This document shows, piece after piece, positions 36,291-48,971 of a stretch of 64,000 nt of DNA. The notes beneath the pieces are model-generated. The model did no database searches. It had not been told where the DNA came from and worked only from the letters and a program-made list of their open reading frames with translations. A program made the translations under genes and the position numbers. The DNA is from Glossina fuscipes (lineage: Eukaryota; Arthropoda; Insecta; Diptera; Glossinidae): the NCBI RefSeq assembly GCF_014805625.2, contig NW_023998564.1:3274454-3338453 (forward strand), read 5' to 3'. Every line of letters begins with the position of its first letter. The first letter of the stretch is position 1.

Positions 36291-36332
36291 GAATATATAC
36301 GACTATACCGCGCGACAAAGTTGCCAGACTTG

Positions 36333-36337
36333 ACATT
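36333..36337. repeat. Target-site duplication of LINE copy 2 (right)
   Basis: ACATT, matching 32186-32190. Confidence 0.7.
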
Positions 36338-36540
36338 GACGGCTAATTCTGAAATTTCAGCCATCAAATATTCTAATATTGCGGAGTAATATATAGCAAC
36401 TGTGCCGGCTAAACGCATCTTAAAACTGGCCAACGTGAAGTTGCAGTCCAGCACTTGAGAAATAAGAGACTGCTTTAGGTCTGGGTTTATTCGATTTATC
36501 TGCAACTTTTTTGTCAGCAATTCCGTTTTTGCAAAAAATT
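36338..36540 (-). pseudogene. Histone H2A.Z relic, N-terminal half
   Basis: Two frames on the minus strand resemble H2A.Z. The upstream one reads KPRPKAVSYFSSAGLQLHVGQF before a stop, like KAKAVSRSARAGLQFPVGRI. The next frame reads RLAGTVAIYYSAILEYL and then MAEISELAVN, like RVGATAAVYSAAILEYL and TAEVLELAGN. Between them about eight codons of the histone-fold loop are missing and the frame has shifted, so this is a pseudogene. The upstream tail is lysine-rich (ADKKVADKSNK), but no in-frame ATG is seen. The sequence stops at the LINE border and resumes at 32190. Confidence 0.82.
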
Positions 36541-38429
36541 TTTTTTTTTTTTGCAAGAGATTTGCTTTATTTTCGAGCTTTGAAAAGTAGTTTACCAAGA
36601 AAATGTACAAAAAAAGTTTTAATAATTTCTCTTCCTGTTCCCAGCACTCCAAAAAAATTGAGAACCCACTAATAAATGATACAAAAACCTCTTGCTTTTA
36701 AACGAAATATTTTTTACCCGTAATCACTGGAGATAAAATTTACTGGCTTGTCTTTTCCCAACAAATTTCATTAAATAATCTACATGGGTTAATACTCATT
36801 ACATTCACGACTTTTAATAGCTGATGGGAGAAACTCGGTTTCTTCACTGAACTAAAGGCAAATATCCTAAGATATGTTATATAATATTTACAAATACATA
36901 TAATGATAATCTCCCTTATTGTATAAATATTTTTATATTTTATCTTTGCCACTCGTTCTTTTAATCCGTAAATGTTTTTAATTTTTAATATTTTTCGAAC
37001 ATTTCTTTAACTTAGTAACACACGTAAGCTTTGCTTCTGCTAAATGCCTTCCGTGTGAACAATAGGCTAATCACATACTTGGCATTCATTCTTGAAATTT
37101 TTCCTTTGTCTTTTTCTTGTTTAGTGGAATTTTTATTCTCCGCATCGGTTGTGATAAATTTCATGCTGAATTGAAGTAATTATGTGTCCCTAAGCCCGCT
37201 GTTTGTCAAGACGTCGATCAGCTTGAAGGCTTTTCATGCGTTGGCTCTTCAAGTCATCGGTTCCAATTTTCGAGGTATTACGCATGGAATTTGAATATAT
37301 CAAACTGGATTAAGGACGAACTTTCTTGAAAACGAGTTAGATAGGTCGTTGTACGAAAAAGTTGTGTACTTTTAATGTTTTTCGATAACGAATTTTATTT
37401 AAACGAATGCAGAAAATTTGATCGTAAGGAAACTTAACTTCAATTCTTTTTTAAGAGGTATCATGCACTTTAACCAATCTAGAAATCATTTTTATTATTT
37501 TTTCTACTTTTTAACATAAAAACATAAGATGATCTGGGATACAAGGCCTTCGATAATTCCCATTACAACCTAATCAATAGTTGCTACTATAAAGTTTAAA
37601 TACGTGTTATTTAAAGCTTTATATTTAAAGTTGATGGACAAAATTTGTTATAAACGAATGCGTTGATGTTATTGGAATATTGCACAGTTTTTATAAATTT
37701 AGAATTTTTTTTAAATCCTTGCTTTGCATTTCTCTAACTCTAAGCATGAGCTACTCTCACCTAATAATAAAATGTAGCCATATTATTCTTTCTTTCGCGA
37801 AAATGAAAGGTTTCCGCAGGAGTAAATTTTCCAAATTTTAAAAGGAAAGTTTTACGAAACCTAGTTCGCATGTTACTCTTTTACATGCTTAAAAGTTGAA
37901 ATAAAATCAAAAATTTTTTTATGTTGCAAAAAAAAGGAGAAAATCCTAGAAAAATATACCCTTTGTTTCCTTCAAAAAAGGAAAGTAATCCCCTAATCTC
38001 TTGACTGATGATTGACTATTAAAGAAGAAAAGAGCTTTTCACATGAATTAAATCCACGCTTCCTATTCTTTGCCCATAATCATATACAATACAAAGATTA
38101 GGGTCATTTCGCAGAAGAAATTTTCAAAAACACATTAATATAGTCGCTATATATGATGAGGCTCATCATTTAAATATTTCTAAGTAATCAGCGTGTTTCT
38201 TTGTTAAGTTCAAAGTTGTTATTTTATTCTTTCTTTAGTAGATCAGTAAAAACTTTCCATAATGAAACACAGTGTATACATTATTACATTTCGGTCGTTA
38301 TTAAGAAAAAAATTAATATATTTTATGACTTTTACATATTTATTATACATATTTAAAAGCAAGCTGTATTAGGTATTTTGATCTATACCAGATATGTAGG
38401 CATGAAATCTGGATTTGCTCTTAGATGGA
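36541..38429. other. A+T-rich stretch, no gene seen
   Basis: No supported coding region. Long T and A runs flank the histone relic around 36540. Confidence 0.55.
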
Positions 38430-39655
38430 TATAGAGACATAGATAGGTCTGAAGACGAGTTTTTGATAGCTTGGATATTTGGGTTCTGTCCTGTCATCAC
38501 GGTGGACATCAGAAATGCCTTTAACGTGTCTGATGGGGAGCGCAGGTGTTCTCCGTACTTGGTTAAAATTATAGGCACATATTTGCATAACAGAAGTGTA
38601 GCGTATAATACAAACGACTCATGTATGAAGGTATGGGCAATATGAAGCTTCCGGATGGGACGAAGTTGGTAGGTTATGCGGTAGATATTACCCTGATCGT
38701 ACAGCAAGCATCCCTTAATAAAGATTCTACCTAACAGCGGCTTAAGCCGTATAAGCAGATGACTATATAAGTATAAATCGAAACTTGCCGCAACGAAAAC
38801 TAAAGCCATATTAGACAGATGAAAAGTTGTTGTAAGCACCCAAAATAGCGTTTGATGGTTACTGTTCAATTCAGTTCTAATTTGAGATATCTTCGAGACG
38901 TTAAAAAGTTTTCGAGTAAAGCATAGCCCACCGCAACTACTCTATGCAAATATTATGCCAAAAGTAAACGGACCAAAAGAGGCGAGACGAAAACTTATAT
39001 GTAGCGTACCTTACGCGCAAATAATATATGCCGACCCAATTTGGGCAGAGAAGATATTCCAAACTAAACATCTTCTGCAAAAGCTGGAAGCTTTCAAAGG
39101 CTTTGCACGTTGAGAATAATACCCTCCTACTGCACAGTCTCAACGGCAACGTCAGCAGGTACTCATCGAACTACTATTGAGGGAGCACTATTATATAGTG
39201 GCAAATAAGAGAGAACTATGGGCAAAGGAAATTAAAACAATGTTTGCCGACTGAAGACTGCTATCCGTCAGAGAATATTGACAGAATGACAGGAGCAATA
39301 GGAAAACGGCTCGAAAGGAGTGTGGATCTACACACTTATCCCGAACGAAGAACAACGGATGGGGAGAAAACATAGAAAAGATAAGTACTGCGTAACCCAA
39401 TTTGTCACTGGTTATGGAAATTTTTCGAATTATTTGAGCCGTGTGCCTGTCCAGGTTGGGTATATTTGAGAAACAGGCTGTACAGATTTCTGGAATTAAA
39501 AATAACGCCAAGTAACCTGCTAGCGGCCATGTTAATGGACTCTGAAGAATGGATGAAGTATGCTGCTTTTTCACAAGATGTACTTCGATGTAAAGCTATA
39601 CGAAGGCGACTTCCGAACCCGAACGATTTTTTTGCATTTTCTCCTAACAATAGAT
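38430..39655 (+). mobile_element. R1-clade LINE relic, reverse transcriptase to C-terminus
   Basis: Broken frames follow the R1 ORF2 order. VITVDIRNAFNVS is the palm motif A. Next come PYLVKIIGTYLHNRSVAYN, then LPDGTKLVGYAVDITLIV (motif C, normally GFADD). After that are MPKVNGPKEARRKLICSV and YADPIWAEKI, the conserved NIGGPK-RR and APIW region. At 39478-39655 ELKITPSNLLAAMLMDSEEW leads into SQDVLRCKAIRRRL, the R1 C-terminus. Many stops and frameshifts show long decay. Confidence 0.8.
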
Positions 39656-41299
39656 GAAAAGTAGGTCTGTTTTGTGAATATCATGCATAATTTGTTGGTA
39701 AATGCAGGCGTATCATCCACATTGACAGCAAGACTGAATTGGGCAAGAAGATAACATTCTGTGCTTCGTGAGACCAAAAAGGGTGTGGTCTGTTATTGGC
39801 TGTTAAAGACTTATGAAACGGTTAATATCAAATGATATCAACAACAATTAATCGATTTGAAGAATGCACTATTCAACACAGGGCTATTTTTTTACATGAC
39901 CAACCGGCTTTCATTCCATCCATACAGCAAAACCGTTTCAAGATACTTCAGCAACATTCAAGTGGGAGATACCTGCTCATACAGCTCCCACATCAAACTC
40001 GAGAACTTCCGATTGCCACTTGTGTGTATCGGCGCACGAACTTGCTGAAAAGTGTTCCACTGATGAAACGTATAAAAAAGTCTCGATAACTAGTTTGAAT
40101 CAACGGACGAAAGTTTTTCAACGTGGCATCCTCAAAATTTCAGAAAAATGTGTTGCCAGTGACAGTAAATACTTTCAATAAAATATTTTTGATCATTTTT
40201 ATACTACAAGCATGCAATATAGAAAAGTGGCGTTTGCATATAGACATACTTGATACCGTCTCTTTAAAAGATATCAGCCTATTTGACATCACCTCTTGCG
40301 TAAAGAACCGAATATAACGAAAAACCTTGAAGAGCGTGTGCGAAAGTATATATATTTAAAGTATTGTGGTGGTATTCGTAAATACTTTTGAAATGAAACA
40401 AACAAATGTCTAAAAAAACTTTAATTAGTGATTTGAAAAAAGTCCATTTTATAGGAATTACATTCCGCAACAAACAAGTAAATTGATATATAAATACACA
40501 AATAACAATAACAAAAGAAACAGGAACCTTGGCTGCAGTTGCCATTGGTCGCTAAATCTATTACGTGAAAAGCATGTGCTACTGTGATTGGATGATTAAC
40601 CAATTGAATGAACAGATTGATTGATTGGATTTGAAGGACTGAAAGCGTGAACGCTAGCCCATGTTGGCAAACCTAAGGAGAAACACAAAAGTTTTGCAAA
40701 TTTAAACTCACCATCATCGACCTGAATACGACGACGAAATAATTAGGAAAAATTGTTTTAAACAATAATTACTTTATAAAAATATTTCTTTTTACGGGAT
40801 ATTTAAAGGTAGAAAAATAATTTGTGATAGATCTTTTCTTCAAAGAAACTTAGTAGCAATAAATTGAGAAAATGTTTTAAGCTTCAACGTAATACTTATA
40901 TAACAAACGGATACCCGGTTTGCGTACTTTTTTCTATTTCTCTTCTAAACATTTTGATATAATTATAATTTGTGTATATTGCACTTTTTATTACTTTATA
41001 CATTAAGTTGTTTGCTACGAAGAAAAGTTAGAAAATTGCATTCATTTTAAGGCGAATCTTAAATGCCTAATTCTCGATTGTCCCATAAAGTGATAGGTCT
41101 TTAGAAAGGAAGGAACATTTTTTATGCCCTCTACATCTCTCAAGTGCCATAGTGCTTTCAATACAGGCGAGCGTATGATCTAAGTTATCCGGCAGCCATT
41201 AAAATTCATATTTTGCAAATTTACATATATACAATAAATAAATACAAATATATATATAAATGTATACATATACACAAAAAACATCATTTGTGGTTCCAG
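39656..41299. other. A+T-rich stretch, no gene seen
   Basis: An 85-codon frame at 39832-40089 (QHRAIFLHDQPAF, HQTRELPIATCVYR) has a less A+T-biased composition but no family I recognise. Nothing else is supported. Confidence 0.45.
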
Positions 41300-41600
41300 A
41301 GCATATTAAGTCTAGAAGGATGCATGCAACTTCCAGGCAGACTTGACGTCGACCCGCCGTTCTTTATATGTCTTGTCTGTGCACCTGTCTATCCTATTTT
41401 CTTATGTTCAACCTACATGTTGCAATCTTTGAGATATTTTCATGAAATTTGGCACATAGATTTATTGTGGCCCAGGGTTGAACGTTGTTGATCCAGTTTC
41501 GAAAGGGGGTTATTTTGAGAAGTTGATGTATGAATAACTGTGTTGAGTGGTGTAGAGTATTTGAAGATGGGCCGCGTCCCACTGTGGTATTTTTATTTGT
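41300..41600 (+). repeat. Dispersed repeat, family 1 copy
   Basis: TTGCAATCTTTGAGATATTT, CATGAAATTTGGCACA and the tail GTGTAGAGTATTTGAAGATG match 54985-55180 in the same order. Confidence 0.6.
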
Positions 41601-43659
41601 TCGAGCATCATTTCACTGTTGTATACACTACATCTACTACAGCTCCGTGCTACAAGGATCAATAACTAATATTATTAATTTTTATTGGTAGGGACCATTC
41701 CATAGGGCCATGGTACGTATGCATTTTTGTATTAATCGTGGATCAATTACGCGGTTTTTCTTAATTGTACAATATCTTTAAACAGATGAAATCTGTTTTT
41801 TGATTTGAATCGCGTCAATGCGCAAACAAGACATTTATCGCATTTGAGTTTTAGATCCAAAACATTTTCCACTTTTAGATTATTAATGAAAAGAAAGAAG
41901 GTTTCAATAGGCAAATGCGCTCGATTTAGCATAGGTTAGACGATTTTAAGAATTCGTATGCATTCCTTGTGTTACCAGCAGGATAATGAATGTACATGCT
42001 GTATTCTCTTTTCTAATACATGAATATAAAATTTACTTATTGCCGCAATGATATAAAAAAAAAGCTCTTACTTGCTTTTTCGTTTTGTTTTTGCAATGTT
42101 CAAAATATTTTTTGAATTTTTAATGGGCCAAAAGGAAAAACATTGCTACTGCTTTCCAAGTTTTTGTATAGTTAACAACAATTTGAAATATTAATACCGA
42201 TAAAAAAAGAAATAACATAAAATAAAACTAAAAAATGTGGACTGCTTGAGTGAGTAGAAAAAGCGAACAACCTGATGTAGGATAGCGCACAAAAAATTAA
42301 ACAAGAAAATAAGAATCCAGCCTATACGTATGCTATGTTTTTATTGCATATAAATATAATTCTAAATGCATAGAAAAGCATGAAACAAAACACACTTTAG
42401 TATCAAGTGCTGCCTTAAACACATACGTATACACATAGAAGCCAAAGTTACACCCATTGCACAAACACATACATGTACGTAAATATATATAAGCAAAATG
42501 CATTGCTTTGCTAAAGTCTTGTAATATTTAGACTATAAAATCAACAATCATCTGACTGACGAGCCTCTTGACGTGTTTATTGTATGCCTGTGCAATGGCA
42601 ATAGAATCATAGAATCATGTGCAAGCATATGTTTATTATGGCGATTTATTGGCCTCTATTGCCAACAAAAGGTTACACATTGTCTATTTAACTCTTATTA
42701 ATGTTGTTTATATTTTGTTTTCCGTTCAAATTTACCACAGATTTGAAAATTTTATTTTAAAATTATTTTTACATTTTATTACAAAAGAAATAATTATACA
42801 TTCTTTTTTTTTAGTACCCTTAATTAAATTATTTACCATTTAAATATATAGTTTATAAATTAGTTTATTTTTTACTTAACTATTTTCTTTAAAATTTTCT
42901 TCGTTGTGTGTTCGTTTGTATTTTTAATAATAATTTGAAAAAATGGGATTCACTACACCTATTATTAACGTTTAATAGTTGTTAACACGTAATCTTTCGC
43001 TTTGACTTCACACTGTTGTTACTCATACGCCATGCCAGTGGTCATAATGTAAATTTAAATATCTGAGGTGTTGTTTGAAGTTTCAAATGTATTTTTTTCT
43101 GTTTTTTCTTTGTTTTTGGATTTCTTCCTTCTTTTTCGTTTTGCAAGAAAAGTAACAAGATAACGACGAAATTGGGTTTTGGTTTTTGTTTCTTTCTTAA
43201 ATGCCGGTATTTTTCTTTCCATGATATAAGTTCCAACGAAATTGTACTAAGGTATAAAGAGAGAAAATTGTGTACATGATGCAATACAGATATTAATTGA
43301 GAGCACTGTGTTTTAGGTCATTGCAAAAAGGGATGGTTTTTTTTTGGGAATTACCACTTCTTATAGATTTTTCATAACGTTTGCGAAAGATCACACTTTG
43401 CTTTGAATGGTTCTCCCATACAAAGTGTCGTAAAGGATAGAGTAGACACGACTCACGGTAAATCCCTCTTTTACTACAGTAATCGATTTAGAATAATTGG
43501 CTGAATCGACTTAATCGATCTTCTTTCTGCTGTGCGAGTCGTAGATAGGAATCCTCGAAAAATAGGAGTGGCCCAAGGAAACAGCGGGCACGATTTACCT
43601 ACGTATTACGTACTCTACTTACTCTTATCTCATTCTCAATAATATCAAACTAGATTGGC
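41601..43659. other. A+T-rich stretch, no gene seen
   Basis: No supported gene, RNA or transposon terminus. Confidence 0.55.
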
Positions 43660-44300
43660 TTTCAATTACCAGAGTTACCTTTTCCGCGATGTTGCGGAAA
43701 TCGCATATCTGCGTGAGGGCGCTAAGGCATTCGTCTGGCGCCATTTTTCTGCAGTTCGACTTTATCTGCGCATAGAGTCACACCGGGCAAACGTTACTAC
43801 CGTGGATATCACTTTTCTTATGGTAGTGTTATGGTATTTAGTCATTGTTATCAATCATGTCAAAGCCGTTGAATTTCTGTTGCCCTATCCGCAGCACATT
43901 ACGTATGCTGTCCAAAGCTTTGCTGGATGTCGACCATAACTTCTAGGTATTTCTGTGCAGGAGAGGATACAAGGGTGCAGTTGCCGAATCTTATCCGCAT
44001 ATCGCCGACTTTTTTCCGGCTGATAATTAGCATCACCTCTATCTTTTCCTCTGCTAGTTCCAGAACTGCTATGCTAAGCCACGTATTCCCGCGTCACTGG
44101 GTTATTTGTCATCATTTTTGCTTGATTGAGATACTTATCAACGGCGACGGTGGTAATGTCATCAACGAAGCGGATTATTGTGGTGTCGGCGGGTGTTGGC
44201 AACCTGATGGTACACTATGGGGTCGAGCCGAGATTCGATCTCTGCCATTGCGTTGTAGAAGTCAGCGCCGTCGTCTCTATCGTACATGAACGTGCACATG
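43660..44300 (-). mobile_element. R1-clade LINE relic, RT palm region
   Basis: On the minus strand, near 44130-44230, the frame reads RLPTPADTTIIRFVDDITTV (the FADD motif, here FVDD). It continues, after a shift, with WLSIAVLELAEEKIEVMLI, ISRKKVGDMRIRFGNCTLV and QKYLEVMVDIQQSFGQH. These are the conserved blocks after the RT active site of R1-like LINEs. Stops and frameshifts make it inactive. The G+C content is clearly higher than in the flanks. Confidence 0.78.
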
Positions 44301-44329
44301 TACAGTTGTGATCAACGTACACGCCGTAG

Positions 44330-44510
44330 TTTTTACCATGAATTGATGAATTTGGCTACACTGATGGGTTTTAGCACAAACATGCACGCTATTGAAAATG
44401 GTTCGAGTCGGATTACTTTTTCAATCGCTTTCCCCGTAACGCCTTATTTTGGGATGCCCTTGTACGAATCATTGCAGGATGGTTTAGGGTATTTAATATG
44501 AGCCATAAGC
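44330..44510 (+). repeat. Dispersed repeat, family 1 tail
   Basis: TAACGCCTTATTTTG and GGTTTAGGGTATTTAATATG match the tail of the copy at 55110-55180 (TAACGCCTTATTTTG, GGTGTAGGGTATTTAG). Confidence 0.55.
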
Positions 44511-47089
44511 CGCTTGTTCACATTGTTCATTTTTCAGCATACAAAAGGAGACTATCAAACTCTGTCTCCATATTTTTATAATACAAGCACTATAAAAATA
44601 TCAAAATTAGCGGACGCAGAAACAAATTTGTGAAGTTTTGGAAAAGTTTTTTGCAGGCGTTGCAACGAGAATGGTAAAATGGCCTCTTTTCTAAGGAAGT
44701 CGAAATGCAAAGAAAATCAAAAACAAAAATATAAAGAAGAATTCTCAGTAAAATCATTGTGAAGTAAACTTGAAGCCGCAAATCAATAGAGTTGAAGAGC
44801 GCAGGTCTTCTTTATATCAGAGAGGAGAAAGATAGTGTTGAGTAAATGGCGGTAGTGGGAAGGGGGGGGTTGGTTAAGGCATAAGTAATAACCTATAGAC
44901 CAAGAAATAGTGGGATATTTTGTAAAATACTCCGCGCACAAACACTTAAACATTTGACCAATAGAGTGTAAAAATTAAACTAATTCTCTCTTTCTCTCTT
45001 TGTTGCTTAAAAATACGTATGTTTACGAAGGTGTGTAAGCCATTGATGCTGTTGTTGTCATTGTCGTTATTCTTCTTCTTCTTTTTGCGATTTTTATTGA
45101 AAATGTAACATAAGGCTAACGTATGAACGATTGAGTGTACAGTTTGGACATTTGCCATAAAACGTGCTTGCATGCAGACAAAACTGATGACGTCAAATGT
45201 ATATGTAAGTATGAAGCGTATATTGCATCTAGGAATCAGATACATAGGCATATACTCCAGCACGAGATGTGCACGTTAGTTTTCTTCATGCACATAACAT
45301 ACAGATACACATATATATATATAAATTTCTTTTTTCTTGTTCCTTCTGTTTTCATATTTGTGTATCTATATAAATAGATACTTATATAAATACGTTTATA
45401 AGCAATTATTAAGGTTTTATAGCATGTGAATAAGCTTCACTTAAGTTTAGGTGGGCATTCAGTTATGTTTGCGGGTGTATAATTGTGCATTTGTGGATAT
45501 GTTTATATACAATGCTTGTGCATATCTATCTTAATGCATGCAAAGTATATATCCATCTCTAATACTAACAGCAGAACCGCTAGGTTCATAGGTTATTTAC
45601 CTTCTATAAGTGTTGAAAATTTTGATTGTGTTTTCTTTTATTATTTTATTACAATTGTTGTTGTTGATTTTGTTGTTTCGTCGATTTTAATGGCATTTTA
45701 ATGTACGTATGAGAGCTGTAACAAAACGTAACGAGAATTTACCAAAGTACTGAGAAATGGAAAAAATATAAAACAAAAAAAAAATTGTGTTCAACTAATT
45801 TTTATAGCTTCGTTCCCATATTTTGTTTCATTTTTTTAACCTAAGGACTAAAAAATGTATTCACAACTACCGAATTAATAGGTCGATTAGCAATTGTGTT
45901 TTTTTTAATTACCTTCGCTTTGAGGTTATAAACTGAACAGTTTAAAAGGAGAAAAACGAAAGGAAGAAGAGAACAGCAATTCTTAATAGGTAAGAAGCAA
46001 GCAATTCCCAAGCTATTTAATATAAACAAATAACGAAAACTTGTAAGTGTTTAATCAATTAACTAACTAAGTGTTTAATCAATTAACTAACTTTTGGGAA
46101 ATCAAGATTCTCGACCCTGAAGAGCATGAAAACTATAATAAACAAGAAATAATAAAATAATAAAAGAGAAAACTCTTCATAAGCCATAAGAGAGAAAGGC
46201 GAAATAATTGAATATTATTTATTCTTTTGCTTTGAAAAAAGGAAGAAACAAAAATCGACTTTAAATTCAAGTTAATTTATTGAAATTTTTCAGGCCTTTA
46301 TGGTATCAGTATTATTTCTTAAAAAGCGTAAGAGGGCGGAAACACGGCGGGAAAAGAAGGCCAAAGAACGTCAAAAAAGAGCGCGGCAAAGGGATGTGGG
46401 AAGGGAGTATAAGAAACTATATGCGCATAAGTTGTCCAGTGGGTAAAACTCGCGGCCACAAAGTCAATATTCGCGGTTTCAAATCTCAATGCGATAGAGT
46501 ATACTTTGATCATACCTATAGTGAGTGCTCGGTCGATAAAAGGGTATCGATTGGGCTTACGTTGACTGCAGCCATCACTCCCCTATTTCTTCTTTTCTTT
46601 CTTTTTCTTCTTTCTGGCCATCATCGCAAAGTCAAAACAAAGTGCAATTCGCCGTTCTTCTGCTACGCTTGTGAGGAGATGCACTTTTTCCTTTATTTGA
46701 GGCCATTTCCCTTTCTTATTTTCTTTTTCAAACCCACTTGTAATGCTATGCAATTGATTTTCCCTTTTCAAGATACTAGATGCATATTACACCATGCGCA
46801 ACCGCAAAGACCGGACGCCATAACACACGCTTTAAATCATCTTCCCGTTGCATTGTTTGGTCCAAATGAGCAAACGCGGTACCAACTTTGAACAGAGCCA
46901 TGGACAAGTCTTCATGACTTTTTCATATCATTAAGATGTCAGCTATCTCAAACAAGTTCACTTTTTGGATTTTTGAGACGACCTTGTTGCCCTTTTTTGT
47001 AAGTTTTCTGCAACAGTCTTTAAAATTAGTAAACCATCAATAAATTTATTATTTCAACAGACAGGAGTCACTTTAACATCTTTTAAGCC
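44511..47089. other. A+T-rich stretch, no gene seen
   Basis: A 203-codon open frame at 46280-46891 mixes basic and very hydrophobic runs, has no recognisable motif and is not supported. A 24-base unit (AAGTGTTTAATCAATTAACT plus AACT) is present twice at 46045-46092. Confidence 0.45.
46045..46092. repeat. Tandem duplication, 24-base unit
   Basis: Two adjacent perfect copies of AAGTGTTTAATCAATTAACT followed by AACT. Confidence 0.8.
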
Positions 47090-47393
47090 AATGTTGATTG
47101 TGGAAAAGGTTTTTTTCTCATCAAAAAGTAACGATTAATCCATCGCATCGGATTATCGCCCAATCTCTCTTTTATCTTGCCTCTCAAAAGTATTAGAAAA
47201 GATTATTCAGTTCTAGAACCTGATTACAAAACAACAAGTTGGTTTCAAGAAGGGTAGAGGGTGCATCGACGCTCTTTTACATGTTGATTATTTTACGAGC
47301 AAAGCAATTTCCAAACGGAATCATGTAACAATTCTCTCAATTGATTTCGAAAAAGCATTTGACAGAGTTGGTCTTCATGTTATTTTAAGGCTC

Positions 47394-47699
47394 TTGAATT
47401 TATGGAATGTTGGACAGAAATTCTTCAACTACATCAAATCATTCATGTCGCATCGGCGTTTCAAAGTTAGAATCAACAATCATCTTTCTGATTCCTTTTC
47501 GCTAATGAACGGCATTCCGCAAGGATCTCCTCTCTCTGTCATGCTTTTCCAGATCGTCTTCAACGAAATTAGCAAAATTCTTTCTCTACGCGGACGATGT
47601 ATACATTTTTACAAAAGAAAAAGACAACACGAGAGCAATCAACATCCCCGAATCTATTGGACGCGAAATCTCCGTATGGGCAAACTCGTGAGGGGCTAA
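47394..47699 (+). pseudogene. I-like LINE RT palm fragment
   Basis: A 101-codon piece starts within the RT after motif A and contains NGIPQGSPLSVMLFQ. A frameshift just after it takes the YADD motif into another frame (FFLYADDVYIFTKEKDN). The frame then ends at WANS before a stop near 47695. Confidence 0.75.
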
Positions 47700-47891
47700 A
47701 AATTCTATACAAATAACAAAAAAATGCATATTTGTCGAAAGCAGATATGCGATGCAGGAAATCTGCTGATGCATATTAATGACTTACCAGTACAAAACGT
47801 GCAGACGTTCCATATTCTCGGGCTCACGTTTTCCAACAAATATCGTTGGAAAACACACTGTCTTCGGTAAAAAAATTCTATTTTAACAAGG

Positions 47892-48971
47892 GTGAATTTC
47901 ATACAGTACGTTGCTTGGAAAAGTCATGCGCACATTAACACTATTGCTTATCTCACCAAAATGCTTGTTTTCAGCAAGATTGACTATGCTGTGATAATTT
48001 ATCGCAATAGCTGCAAATATAATATCAACATCCTTAAACCGGTCTATCACCAAGCCGTTAGAGCAAGTTGTTATGCTTTTCGGACGACGCCCATATATAA
48101 TATTATAATTGAAACTGGTCTCCCAACTTTAGAAAATAGACTGTATGAGTTAAAAGCTAAAATAGTCCTCAAGCTTCTTAATTCAAACAAATCCATTCTC
48201 GGTGATGACGTGACAAAGATTATTATTGCGAAGAAAATTCCAAAGTCACCATCTGCAATTGACCATTGTTTGTACGTCACAAAGGAATTAAATATTCCCC
48301 TAAAAATTTTCTGCTATTTTGGTGTTAAATCTCCATGGATTTTGAAAGACTGGTCTTTTGACATTTCGCTGTCTATGCACAAGAAAGAAGATATTCCAAA
48401 TTACGTCTTCAGGAATCTAAAAGCTGAAAAAACCCAAATACTGGAGAGTACCGGTTGAAATCTTTTATACACAGACAGCTCAAAATCTTCTGGTCTGCCA
48501 CCTGCTTGTGCCGTGGTAGATGCTTCAGGACAGGTTCTTTTCAGTCACATATTTAACGAAAGTACTTCAACTTTCACAATTGAAGCCAAAACTATCCTTC
48601 ACGCTGCGAGCCTTTCCCATAAAAATAATCTCAAAACCGTCGTTGTTACTGACAATTTGCCTGTATTGAAAGCTATACGCAATCCTTCGAATTCGAGATG
48701 GAGCACAATCAACAAATTAAGGAATATCATTACAACACCCGGTGGAAAAATTAAAATGTTATGGGTACCTACTCATATCGGCTTATTGGGAAATGAGCAG
48801 GCTAATCGAGCGGCAAAGTATACTGCTTCTGCTCCTCTAATAATGGATGTTTGGATTTTCGCCAATTCGTCTTGGTCATACAATTGCAACTCACCAATGG
48901 TTCTTGAAGAAGTCTTCCTCCGCAATCTGCAAATGTGGAAAAATTCTGCCTATAAAGCACATTCTCTGTGA
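47892..48971 (+). pseudogene. I-like LINE RT connection and RNase H
   Basis: A single frame is interrupted only by a TGA at 48456-48458. The first part (MNFIQYVAWKSHAHINTIAY and onward) is the RT thumb/connection. Over at least 70 residues it is identical to the copy on the minus strand at 58965-59186. The second part is RNase H: YTDSSKS (normally TDGS), the glutamate in IEAKTIL, TDNLPVLKAI, and WVPTHIGLLGNEQANRAAK, where the last catalytic Asp of GNEQADxxAK is Asn. RNase H would remove template RNA during second-strand synthesis. Both the stop and the Asn suggest an inactive copy. Confidence 0.85.

Larger units (their letters stand above)
32191..36332 (-). mobile_element. CR1-like LINE, copy 2, inserted in histone relic
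   Basis: A 4142-base non-LTR element is bounded by histone sequence on both sides and a 5-base duplication. The order on the minus strand is a partial PHD-like finger, ORF1 linker and RRM-like region, endonuclease, reverse transcriptase, and an AAAT-type tail at 32191-32222. It keeps about 150 bases more at its 5' end than copy 1 but still starts inside ORF1, so it is 5'-truncated. By eye the two copies differ by only a few bases per hundred. Confidence 0.9.

Noticed and set aside
39832..40089. 85-codon frame after the R1 relic
   Set aside because: No recognisable motif. It could be R1 3' sequence or chance.
46430..46500. tRNA-like boxes (CCAGTGGGTAAAAC and GGTTTCAAATC)
   Set aside because: Spacing is suggestive, but the acceptor, D and T stems do not pair, so neither a tRNA nor a tRNA-derived SINE can be supported.
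46280..46891. 203-codon open frame on the plus strand
   Set aside because: It is long, but has alternating basic and phenylalanine/leucine-rich runs typical of A+T-rich noncoding DNA, no motif, no homologue I know and no splice context.
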